Part shown: positions 55,118 to 63,420 of the stretch, piece after piece
How positions within the stretch are numbered: the stretch's first letter is position 1
Layout of the letters: each line of letters starts with the position of its first letter
Source of the DNA: Hyphomonadaceae bacterium
GTDB taxonomy: Bacteria; Pseudomonadota; Alphaproteobacteria; Caulobacterales; Maricaulaceae
Length of the DNA: 64,000 bases
Direction: 5' to 3'
Assembly: GCA_013001295.1 (NCBI GenBank)
Contig: JABDMW010000046.1
Location: 62,001-126,000 of the forward strand
The notes under the pieces: model-generated
The model's input: only the letters and a program-made list of their open reading frames with translations
Database searches by the model: none
Told to the model about the DNA's origin: nothing
Position numbers and translations under genes: made by a program

Positions 55118-56020
55118 TTAAATTCCTACATCTTTAAACAATCCAGCGTCGGGCATTGGTTTAGGCATGGTTTCAGGCCCGCCAACACCAAACCCCCATT
55201 GATCCATAATTTCTTTGCTGGGAGGATGAACTTTGGCCTCCCAAGTCTCGTCATCTACTTCTTCAAGGTCACAAGTATATTCCACGGCATATCCGGCCGG
55301 TGTAACAAAATATGAAAAGACATTATTGCCAGCAGTGTGGCGACCAGGGCCCCATCTAATGTCGCCATTTGTACTGCGCAAACGCGCTATGCCTTTCATA
55401 ATCGCGTCAATATCCGGCACGTCGTAGGCGACGTGATTAAAAGCGGGAGGTCCAGGAAGGATAGCCAGCCGATGATGCCACTCATTGCAACGCAAAAAGC
55501 ACATAAAGTCACCAAGCCAATCCGAAGTTTTGAACCCCAAAGCGTTCTCATAAAATTTGACGTAGTCCTTATGATTAGGTGAATGGAGAACAAAGTGGCT
55601 TATCTTTTCGGGTCGAGGCTCGCCCGCCTCGAGCACCTCAGGCGTCTTGGTTTCAAATTCTGTCGAGACTTCAATGGTGAAACCGTTGATGTCAAAGAAC
55701 CGAAATCCATAACCTCCGCCCAAACTATCAAGCTCATGGGGCTGATTAATGAGTTTACCGCCGGCCTTTTCAATTTGTGGCACCAGCGCATCGACTTCAG
55801 CACGATCCTTTGCGCTCCAGCCGATAACGTCAATACGAGGTTCATCGGTCTGGCGAAGACGCACGGAGTAAGAAGGGGTGCTGCCCGGCGCAACAAGATA
55901 AACCATCCCGTCAGTGCTAGATATTTCCTCGAGCTTCCAGCTCTCAATATAGAACTTTTTTTCAGCTTCCAGATCGGAAACGCCGTAGCCTATATATCGG
56001 ATGTCATTTACGCGAGCCAT
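55118..56020 (-). CDS. Two-domain VOC extradiol dioxygenase-like protein
   Basis: This 300-aa protein has two VOC modules. The N-terminal one starts IRYIGYGVSDLEAEKKFY. The C-terminal one carries the candidate Fe(II) ligands His (ISHFVLHSP), His (FNHVAYDV) and Glu (YAVEYTCDL), as in type I extradiol dioxygenases of the 2,3-dihydroxybiphenyl dioxygenase type. These open catechol rings next to the hydroxyls. It lies 1 bp before the hydrolase gene, fitting consecutive steps. Confidence 0.9.
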   Translation of the reverse strand: MARVNDIRYIGYGVSDLEAEKKFYIESWKLEEISSTDGMVYLVAPGSTPSYSVRLRQTDEPRIDVIGWSAKDRAEVDALVPQIEKAGGKLINQPHELDSLGGGYGFRFFDINGFTIEVSTEFETKTPEVLEAGEPRPEKISHFVLHSPNHKDYVKFYENALGFKTSDWLGDFMCFLRCNEWHHRLAILPGPPAFNHVAYDVPDIDAIMKGIARLRSTNGDIRWGPGRHTAGNNVFSYFVTPAGYAVEYTCDLEEVDDETWEAKVHPPSKEIMDQWGFGVGGPETMPKPMPDAGLFKDVGI

Positions 56021-56046
56021 TTTGGTCTCCTGTGTTTTCTTCAGTA

Positions 56047-56757
56047 TTATGCTGCCGTTGCACTTGCGTTGGCGGGCTTAGATTTTAAAAATTTTGGCAT
56101 CAAACCATTTTCTTGCAAATATTTCTCGGCTTCTGCCTCCCGCGCAATGGCGCGCTGCGTGGCGGGATTTTTTAATGTTCTGGCGTAATGCGCGGAGATA
56201 TTTGGGAAATCTTTGGGATCAAAACCTGCTCCTGTTATGCGAAACCACACCCAATGTAGATAAGCGTCGAGAATTGACCAATGCGACCCGGCTAACCAGT
56301 CGTTTTGACTAAGCGTTTCTTCAATAGGAAGAAGTTGATCGCGGATGCTATCGATCGCCATCGCCGCTACACGCTCAGGTCCGCCGTCAATATCGCAAAA
56401 GAACATAGGCACACGTATTCTGGAAACTAAAGGGTGGAGGTCAGAAGAAAACTTAGCCAGTGAGCTTAGAAGCTGCGCTTGCCCCATTTTATTCTCAGTT
56501 CTCGGGAGTAGCTTTGCATCAGGATAGGCTGCGTCGAGCCATGTCAGTATCGCGATATTTTGAGATATAGGCACGCCGTCGACAACCAGAACAGGGATTT
56601 TTGAGGAGGGGTTGAGTTTTTTAAACGCCGGCGTTTTGTGAGCCCCCTTCATGAAAACCATAAGTTCTGTTTCAAAAGGGACTCCAATTGCCTCTAAGGC
56701 AATCAAAGGGACGCGAGAGCAAGCACCAGGAGAGAAATGTAGTGTCAACTTTAACAT
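56047..56757 (-). CDS. Glutathione S-transferase family protein
   Basis: This 236-aa protein has an N-terminal domain starting LTLHFSPGACSRVPLIALEAIGVPFE, with SSKIPVLVVDGVPISQNIAILTWL as the glutathione loop, and a helical C-terminal domain. In aromatic pathways such proteins act as maleylpyruvate isomerases, dehalogenases or ether-bond enzymes; which applies is unknown. It is the first gene of the eight-gene operon, 26 bp before the dioxygenase gene. Confidence 0.9.
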   Translation of the reverse strand: MLKLTLHFSPGACSRVPLIALEAIGVPFETELMVFMKGAHKTPAFKKLNPSSKIPVLVVDGVPISQNIAILTWLDAAYPDAKLLPRTENKMGQAQLLSSLAKFSSDLHPLVSRIRVPMFFCDIDGGPERVAAMAIDSIRDQLLPIEETLSQNDWLAGSHWSILDAYLHWVWFRITGAGFDPKDFPNISAHYARTLKNPATQRAIAREAEAEKYLQENGLMPKFLKSKPANASATAA

Positions 56758-56914
56758 ATATACCGCAGGGCTGAAAATTTTGAGCTACTGGTTTTATTGA
56801 ACACCTCTATTTCCCCATAGCTACGCGGCTTATCCCGCTAGAATTTATAGTTTTATGGAATAGAGGATGTTGTTGGATAATAAAAAGTTATTGTTTTTAT
56901 AGATATGTATTCGT

Positions 56915-57817
56915 CTAAGTAATGATTGTGTCTTGAATTTGGGCGATCATCCATTTGAGGCCCGGATCGTCTGCACGAGTGCTGTGATATTGGGCATGTT
57001 CCTGCAGAACAGGAAAATCAAATGGGATGTCCGCGATGGCAATTGGGAGGCGCGCAGCGAAGAAATTCGCCAGACGTTTGTGCATAACGGTCAGTCTATT
57101 CGTGCCAACAACGATTTCCGGAGCCAAAAGAAACGAACCCACTTGTACATTTGTTTGACGGGGTTTCTTTCGGGCCTCTAAAAGCTGATCTGTCACGGAA
57201 AGGGAGCGGATGCGTCCCAGTTTAACGACAACATGTCCGGATTCGTAAAAATTTTTTTCAGAGAGGCCGGATTTGAAAATGGGATTTGATTTACATCCGA
57301 CCACGACAAAGCGCTCTTCGAAAAGAAGCTCCGATGGGAAATTGTTAGAAAGCATTTGCTTTGGAGCCAGCTTCAAGTCGATCCGGCCTTGATCCAACAA
57401 CTGATCTGTCGAGTCCGTGGGAGCCAATAACTCGATCTGGATATTCGGTGCGGTGGGGCTGAGGCGCCGAAGGAGCGGCACGAATACAATTTGAGACAAA
57501 TAATCGGATGCGGTAATTGTGAATTTGCGGGTAGATGTAGACGGATCGAAGTATGCCGTTTTCGAGATCAGCGAGTCCACATTCCCTAGAACGCTTTTTA
57601 ACTCTTCATGTATGCGCAAAGCATGAGAGGTGGGGACCATGCGTTTGCCGTGCAAATTTAATATCGGGTCGTTAAAAAAGTCGCGGATGCGCCGGAGGGC
57701 CGCACTCATCGCCGGTTGGCTCAAATTTAATCTCTCGGCTGCTCTGGAGACACTTTTCTCATCAAGCAAAGCGTCAAGTGCCATAAGCAGGTTTAGATCA
57801 AGACCTTTAAATCTCAT
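56915..57817 (-). CDS. LysR family transcriptional regulator
   Basis: This 300-aa protein has an N-terminal winged HTH (LDLNLLMALDALLDEKSVSRAAERLNLSQPAMSAALRRIRDFF) and a substrate-binding C-terminal domain, as in NodD/LinR-type LysR regulators. It lies upstream of the catabolic operon in the same direction and is divergent from the TonB receptor, so it may control both. An aromatic inducer is likely. Confidence 0.95.
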   Translation of the reverse strand: MRFKGLDLNLLMALDALLDEKSVSRAAERLNLSQPAMSAALRRIRDFFNDPILNLHGKRMVPTSHALRIHEELKSVLGNVDSLISKTAYFDPSTSTRKFTITASDYLSQIVFVPLLRRLSPTAPNIQIELLAPTDSTDQLLDQGRIDLKLAPKQMLSNNFPSELLFEERFVVVGCKSNPIFKSGLSEKNFYESGHVVVKLGRIRSLSVTDQLLEARKKPRQTNVQVGSFLLAPEIVVGTNRLTVMHKRLANFFAARLPIAIADIPFDFPVLQEHAQYHSTRADDPGLKWMIAQIQDTIIT

Positions 57818-57872
57818 TTTACATCTTTCATTACGAACAGAGCTAATGGCTTATAAACCAATTACGCATCCT

Positions 57873-57891
57873 ATCCATCAAAAAAATGGAT
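57873..57891. promoter_or_regulatory. Inverted repeat, candidate LysR operator
   Basis: ATCCAT-N7-ATGGAT is a perfect inverted repeat in the 177-bp gap between the lysR and TonB receptor genes, 56 bp from the lysR start. The spacing is of the T-N11-A type favoured by LysR proteins. Confidence 0.4.
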
Positions 57892-57994
57892 GAACAATTA
57901 TAAAAACAATCAATTTTACGGATATTGAAACCAAGCCTAGTGTGATTCCAATTCATAATGGCGTGAGACGTCTATACTCAGGGGAATCCTTAAT

Positions 57995-60547
57995 ATGACC
58001 AAGACAGCTTTATTTACATCCGGTGCGGTATTTCTGGCCTTAGCCATAAGTGGTCCGGCCTATGCGCAGCAATCAGGTGAAACCAACGCCAATGATGGTC
58101 GCCAACTAGGCGAAATCGTTGTGACCGCGCAGCGCCGCGAGCAATCTTTGCAGGATGCCGCTATACCTATGCAGGCATTTGATCAAGATTCGTTGACACA
58201 GTCCGGCTTAGAATCAGCACAAGACCTTGGCCAATTGTCACCGGCTATAGGTATCAGCGCAGGTGGCGGTCCGTTGACAAGTGTTTTTGTTCGCGGCGTA
58301 GGAGCTCTGACCGTTAATCCACTGACAGATTCAGCGGTCGCGCAAAACGTTGACGGTGTTTACCTAGGGCGTTCCAGCGGAATGGCCGGTCAAGCCTTAT
58401 TTGACCTGGAACGTATTGAGCTTCTTAAGGGGCCGCAAGGCACTCTCTATGGCCGAAACGCGACAGGTGGTGTTGTAAACTATATTCCAGTGAAGCCTAA
58501 ATTGGGTGAAAACTCCGGCTATTTGCAAGGCGAGTTCGGCAATTATTCCAAGGTGGGTGTGCAAGGGGCTGTCAACTTCGATATAGGTGACGGAAAAACG
58601 GCTTTTCGCTTGTCGGGCAATCGTTTAAAGCGCGACGGCTATTCAGATGATGGAACAAATGATCAAGATTCTTTTAGTCTACGTGCACAGGTTTTGATTG
58701 AACCGACCGACAATCTTTCTGTCCGAGTTGCGGCAGATTATTCTGAAATTAACGGTACAGGTCCGGGCGGAGATTTGTATGGGACCTATAGCAACGATAC
58801 TGGGTCGCTTACAGATTTCACACCTTCGGGTTTAGAGATTGATAGTGGCCCGAGCTCTGATGGGGCAAATGCCATTAGAGCTGGTGTTCTTCATACGCCT
58901 TCATTTGCGCCTTTCCGGCCTATAGATGGCGATAATTTGTTCCAAGACATCAGCTTTACCGGTGTGATGGCGGAAATCAATTACGGTATCGATGCCGGTA
59001 CATTTACATTTATTCCGGCTTACAGAGAATCCGATCAGGATTATGCATTTTCCGGGCCCGGTTTTGCTCCCGCGGTTACTAAAGAAGAAAACAGTCAGAA
59101 GAGCTTGGAGCTTCGCTTTGCATCTGATCTTGAAGGCCCCTTCAACGGTATTGTCGGTGCGTTTTATATTGAAGAAGATATCAGCACGAGTGGCATATTT
59201 GCGCAGAACTATGCAACGCCTATGCAAAATTATGATAATGGCGGCGAGTCATGGGCGATCTTTGGACAAGGAACTTTTGACGTGAGTGAAGCGTTCCGTT
59301 TAAATGCCGGGATTCGCTACACAGAGGATAGCAAATTCGTTGACGGAATTAGTGATACATTTGTGACTTTCTGCGGGGGCTCGCCCATTAGTGGCGACTT
59401 CTTAACCCCCGGACCGCCTTTTGTACCAAATGCATTCAACCATGGTTGCGCTGTTCCCGGGGCGATTCCTGCTCATCCATTAGTAACTAACCGGGATGAA
59501 TTTATTCAGTACTTCGTGGATCAAGGGGCGCTTGCACCCGGTTCCGTCGCAACGGTTCCGGGAATGGGCCCGCCTCCGGTTTATAATTTAACGGTACCGT
59601 TTCCTGCTGGTTTTCCTGCGGGCTTAGCGCCTCCACCATTTCCCGGTTTTCCTGTCCCAGGTCGTCCGGCTCAACTCGCCGCAATCGTAAATGTAGGCGA
59701 TGGTGCGTTACAGCAAGAACTTGACTATAATGAAGTGACGTATCGCATAGGTGCGGAATACGATTGGGGGCCGAGTAACCTACTCTATGCTACATATGAG
59801 ACCGGGTATCGTGCTGGGGGTGTTGATTTGAGTACAGCTAGCCCGACTTATGATCCGGAGTATATTGACGCCTTTACACTTGGGTCAAAAAACCGTTTCT
59901 TGGATAATACATTGCAGGTCAATGCCGAAGCCTTCCTATGGAAATATGATGGTCAACAGGTGACATATTTCACGACCTTGGACTCAGCCTCTGCATTCCC
60001 AATTGCAAATGCGGATGCGACCATAAAAGGCGTCGACCTTGACGTCATTTGGGCGGCGACTGATAATACCACAATTAGCGGCAATGTTCAGATTTTGGAC
60101 TCCACATATGATGACCTGCAACTGATTTCCGATCCTGGCAGGGGCCGGTTTGGTTGTGATTCAACGGGTGTCGCTAACAACATAGAAAGCTATGACTGTT
60201 CAGGAAATGCATTGCTATATTCACCAGACTTTGGTGCAGATTTGACCATCAATCATATAATTGACCTGGCAAAGTTCGACTTGTCGTTGACCGGTAATGT
60301 TTCTCATCGCGCTGAACAACAAACGAATTTCTTGTTCTTAGACGATACCGCTTCGGGCTCTTATACAACATTGAACTTAGATGCTACTCTATCGACCGAT
60401 GATGCAGGCTGGTCGATATCTGCTTTCATGCGAAATGTGACAGATGAGCGTTACCTCACCAATACGAGTGTTAGTAATCGCGGTTTATCTTACGGTGTTT
60501 ATAACGCGCCGCAAACATATGGCGTGCGTCTTCGCGCAAACTTTTAG
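57995..60547 (+). CDS. TonB-dependent outer-membrane receptor
   Basis: This 850-aa protein has a signal peptide (to about residue 24, PAYA-QQ), a TonB-box/plug start GEIVVTAQRREQSLQDAAIPMQAF, plug motifs LKGPQGTLYGRNATGGVVNY, and a C-terminal barrel ending VRLRANF. This is the sphingomonad/Caulobacter type without a Secretin/STN domain. An unusual loop rich in Pro, Gly and Phe is at about residues 525-565. It faces away from the lysR gene, and a sulfatase follows. It probably imports the substrate of the catabolic cluster. Confidence 0.95.
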   Translation: MTKTALFTSGAVFLALAISGPAYAQQSGETNANDGRQLGEIVVTAQRREQSLQDAAIPMQAFDQDSLTQSGLESAQDLGQLSPAIGISAGGGPLTSVFVRGVGALTVNPLTDSAVAQNVDGVYLGRSSGMAGQALFDLERIELLKGPQGTLYGRNATGGVVNYIPVKPKLGENSGYLQGEFGNYSKVGVQGAVNFDIGDGKTAFRLSGNRLKRDGYSDDGTNDQDSFSLRAQVLIEPTDNLSVRVAADYSEINGTGPGGDLYGTYSNDTGSLTDFTPSGLEIDSGPSSDGANAIRAGVLHTPSFAPFRPIDGDNLFQDISFTGVMAEINYGIDAGTFTFIPAYRESDQDYAFSGPGFAPAVTKEENSQKSLELRFASDLEGPFNGIVGAFYIEEDISTSGIFAQNYATPMQNYDNGGESWAIFGQGTFDVSEAFRLNAGIRYTEDSKFVDGISDTFVTFCGGSPISGDFLTPGPPFVPNAFNHGCAVPGAIPAHPLVTNRDEFIQYFVDQGALAPGSVATVPGMGPPPVYNLTVPFPAGFPAGLAPPPFPGFPVPGRPAQLAAIVNVGDGALQQELDYNEVTYRIGAEYDWGPSNLLYATYETGYRAGGVDLSTASPTYDPEYIDAFTLGSKNRFLDNTLQVNAEAFLWKYDGQQVTYFTTLDSASAFPIANADATIKGVDLDVIWAATDNTTISGNVQILDSTYDDLQLISDPGRGRFGCDSTGVANNIESYDCSGNALLYSPDFGADLTINHIIDLAKFDLSLTGNVSHRAEQQTNFLFLDDTASGSYTTLNLDATLSTDDAGWSISAFMRNVTDERYLTNTSVSNRGLSYGVYNAPQTYGVRLRANF

Positions 60548-60571
60548 TCTAGCGACGTAAGTTTGAATAAT

Positions 60572-60613
60572 GACCCTATCCGAATTTGGTTTCGGGTAGG
60601 GTCTATTTGTTTT
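60572..60613 (+). terminator. Rho-independent terminator after the TonB receptor
   Basis: GACCCTATCCGAA pairs with TTCGGGTAGGGTC (13 bp, one G-U) around a short loop and is followed by TATTTGTTTT. It separates the receptor from the sulfatase, which therefore may need its own promoter. Confidence 0.82.
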
Positions 60614-60657
60614 AGATAGAAAATTAGATGTAAGCTTTGACATTAAGGATGAGAGTT

Positions 60658-62409
60658 GTGAAAAAAAATACAATTTATAAAGTTCTGATTTCAACTGCGA
60701 TTGCATTTCAAGTTGGATGTTCGCCAGCAGAAAATACGTCATTTCCAACATCTGAAACAGTTTCTTCGGATAAAAGACCTAATGTCTTGCTTATCGTAGC
60801 TGATGATTTGGGTTTTTCCGACCTCGGCGCTTTTGGCGGGGAAATTGAAACGCCAAACCTAGACGCATTGGCGATGTCAGGGATACGCTTGACGAGTTTT
60901 TACGCTTTGCCCAATTGTTCGCCAACACGCTCAATGTTGCTAACAGGCAAAGATAATCACAGTGTAGGCCTAGGTGTCATGGCAGAGGCTCTGGGCAGTT
61001 TTCCGATGTTGCAGGGAAAGCCCGGTTATGAAGGTTATCTTCATCCGGAAACAACCACGATTTCCGAGAAATTCTCGGAAGCCGGTTTCCGAACGTTGAT
61101 GACAGGCAAATGGCATTTGGGCCACAAACCCGAGCATCAGCCTTCAAATCACGGCTTTGATAAATCATTTGTACTGTTGCAAGGCGGCGCAGATCATTTT
61201 GGCTACGGACAAAATGGTGGTCCCGCCTTGGAAGCCGCGACATATACGGAAGATGGCCAGTTGGCCGAGTATCCTGTTGGCGTATATTCTAGCGACTTTT
61301 ACGCGGAGCGCATGATCGATTACATTTCGGCGGAAGCTGAAGATGGTGCCCCGTTTTTCGCTTACCTCGCTTTTACCGCGCCCCATTGGCCGCTACAGGC
61401 GCCCAAAGATTTGATTGAGAAATATGAAGGCCGATATGATGCGGGGCCAGAGGCCCTTCGCGACAGCCGATTAGAAAGAATGAAAGAATTGGGTCTGCTG
61501 GAAGACGAGCTTTTATCTGCAAATTTAACCTCGCTAAATGCATGGGATGAGATGTCCTCTGAGGAGCGCCAAATTGCCAGCCGCAATATGGAAATTTATG
61601 CGGCCATGGTTGATTCATTGGACCAGAATGTCGGGAAAGTTTTGGACCATTTGCGGGTCACTGACCAATTCGACAATACGATTATTGTGTTTATGTCAGA
61701 TAATGGCGCTGAAGGTATAGATCCCGGTCATCTTATTGCCCGAAGCTCAAACTCAACCCCGCCAGAGCATAAAGAACAGGTTTTGGCGACGATTAGTGCC
61801 GGTAATGTCGATCTCGAAAAAATGGGCTCCAAAGATAGCTTTATTACCTATGGTGACCAATGGGCACGGGCTGCGACAGCCCCTTTTCGCCAATTTAAAG
61901 GGGACACCGAAGAGGGCGGCATAAGAACGCCCGCTTTCATCACTGGGCCAGGTATTCGAGGCCAGAGAATTGTAGATAGTCCTCTTTCTGTCAGAGACAT
62001 TATGCCAACAGCCTTGGAACTTACGGGTGTCGTGGAACCGCAAGAGCAACCGTCAAAAGAAAACATTGACGGTGAAATTTTAACGCCGTCTGAAAGGTCA
62101 TGGGTGCCGATATTAACCGGTGAAGCTGAGACTGTCAGATCTAAAAATGACGCGATGGCCTGGGAGCTATTCTTAAAAAGAGGTGTGCGGCTCGGCGATT
62201 GGAAAGCCGTCTACTCAAAAGCCGCCGATGCGGCTCCGAACGATCGGCGTGCACCATCGTCATGGCGACTTTATAATCTGAAAACTGATCCCAGTGAAAG
62301 CACAGATGTGCGCGAACAACATCCGGAAGAGTTCAAGCGCCTTATGACCGCATGGGAGATGTATGCCAAAGAAAACGGTGTATTTGTCCCGGGCCCGCGG
62401 AAGCCGTGA
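60658..62409 (+). CDS. Formylglycine-type sulfatase lipoprotein
   Basis: About 583 aa. It has a signal peptide with lipobox VGC (Cys21), metal-binding VADDLGFSDLGAFGG, and the sulfatase signature NCSPTRS with Cys87 as the formylglycine precursor (C-x-P-x-R). GKWHLGHK and the C-terminal sulfatase region are intact. It hydrolyses sulfate esters, probably in the periplasm. I chose GTG at 60658 because AAGGA lies upstream at good spacing. A formylglycine-generating enzyme is not encoded in the window. Aryl versus carbohydrate sulfate cannot be decided, though the SPTRSMLLTG layout is arylsulfatase-like. Confidence 0.93.
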   Translation: MKKNTIYKVLISTAIAFQVGCSPAENTSFPTSETVSSDKRPNVLLIVADDLGFSDLGAFGGEIETPNLDALAMSGIRLTSFYALPNCSPTRSMLLTGKDNHSVGLGVMAEALGSFPMLQGKPGYEGYLHPETTTISEKFSEAGFRTLMTGKWHLGHKPEHQPSNHGFDKSFVLLQGGADHFGYGQNGGPALEAATYTEDGQLAEYPVGVYSSDFYAERMIDYISAEAEDGAPFFAYLAFTAPHWPLQAPKDLIEKYEGRYDAGPEALRDSRLERMKELGLLEDELLSANLTSLNAWDEMSSEERQIASRNMEIYAAMVDSLDQNVGKVLDHLRVTDQFDNTIIVFMSDNGAEGIDPGHLIARSSNSTPPEHKEQVLATISAGNVDLEKMGSKDSFITYGDQWARAATAPFRQFKGDTEEGGIRTPAFITGPGIRGQRIVDSPLSVRDIMPTALELTGVVEPQEQPSKENIDGEILTPSERSWVPILTGEAETVRSKNDAMAWELFLKRGVRLGDWKAVYSKAADAAPNDRRAPSSWRLYNLKTDPSESTDVREQHPEEFKRLMTAWEMYAKENGVFVPGPRKP

Positions 62410-62424
62410 ATTGATTCAATATAT

Positions 62425-63420
62425 TTATTGAAACTCTTCCGTATCAATGGCTTTTCGCATGGCTTCCGGATAGCGGTGTCCGGAAACAGTATCATGATTT
62501 ATCAGCTTTGAGATTTCAATTAAAACTGACGGGGCAACGACATTCTTGAGTGTGTCCAGGTTTTCTTCCAAGTGAGCAATTGACGCAGTGCCCGGAATGA
62601 CATGCACGTGCTCGCCCTGTGCTAACACCCAAGAAAGTGAAAGTTGTGCGGGTGTTAGATGTTCCCGCATTGCAATTTGCTCAAATTGTGCAACTAACTT
62701 CCGGTTTTTTTCCCAGCTGTCATCCTGAAACCGCGGCTGTTTTGTGCGCAGGTCTTTCGCATCCAATTGGGCCGGATCTTTCACCGCACCAGCAAGAACG
62801 CCGCGGGCTACCGGAGAGAAGGCTACAAGTGCCGTTCCTAACGCCCTACAAGTTTCCAGCACAGCTATTTCGGGATTACGCGTCCATAATGAATACTCTG
62901 ATTGCATGGCTGCGATTGGGTGTTCTTTGTGAGCATCCTTTAGCGTTGAGGCGGACATTTCTGAGAGACCAATCGCACCAATTTTTCCTTCGTCGATCAG
63001 TCTTGCCAACGTACCGACCGAGTCTTCTATCGGTGTGTTTGGATCCCGGCGATGCAGATAGTAAAGGTCAATATAATTGACCCCCATCGTGCTCAAACTT
63101 GTCTCAACGGCCCTGCGTATAGTCTTCGGCCTACAGTCGATACGGCGGTTGCCGCCATCAAATTCAATGCCGCATTTTGATGCAACGAAAACCTCATCTC
63201 TGCGGGTTTTTACGACCTTGGAAAGCAAGGCTTCATTGTGACCAAGCCCATAAAGCCGTGCGCTATCTAAGTGATTGTAACCAATATCTATGGCGCGATG
63301 CAGCAGGGCCTCCGCATCGCTCTCAGATGGCAGTGGGTAATAGGCTTGGCTCAGCGACATGCAACCCAGCCCTACCGGGCAAAGCTCTTTCCCATTCAGA
63401 GGTCTGGTTGGTAGGTTCAC
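62425..63420 (-). CDS. Aldo/keto reductase
   Basis: This 331-aa NAD(P)H-dependent reductase has DSARLYGLGHNEALL (catalytic Asp and Tyr), the Lys in FVASKCGIEF, and IDLYYLHRRDPNTPIED with the catalytic His. It resembles the AKR13-type oxidoreductases. It reduces aldehydes or ketones; the substrate is unknown. It starts with a 4-bp overlap with the 4-hydroxybenzoate monooxygenase gene, so they are co-expressed. Confidence 0.93.
   Translation of the reverse strand: MNLPTRPLNGKELCPVGLGCMSLSQAYYPLPSESDAEALLHRAIDIGYNHLDSARLYGLGHNEALLSKVVKTRRDEVFVASKCGIEFDGGNRRIDCRPKTIRRAVETSLSTMGVNYIDLYYLHRRDPNTPIEDSVGTLARLIDEGKIGAIGLSEMSASTLKDAHKEHPIAAMQSEYSLWTRNPEIAVLETCRALGTALVAFSPVARGVLAGAVKDPAQLDAKDLRTKQPRFQDDSWEKNRKLVAQFEQIAMREHLTPAQLSLSWVLAQGEHVHVIPGTASIAHLEENLDTLKNVVAPSVLIEISKLINHDTVSGHRYPEAMRKAIDTEEFQ

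Noticed and set aside
49689-57817. Naming a specific substrate (for example gentisate or nicotine) for the catabolic operon
   Set aside because: Family-level similarity of single enzymes does not fix the substrate, and the gene set does not match one known pathway.
58901-59227. Antisense ORF of 108 codons inside the TonB receptor gene
   Set aside because: It has no ribosome binding site or recognisable motif, and the sense frame is a clear receptor; many such shadow frames exist in the window.
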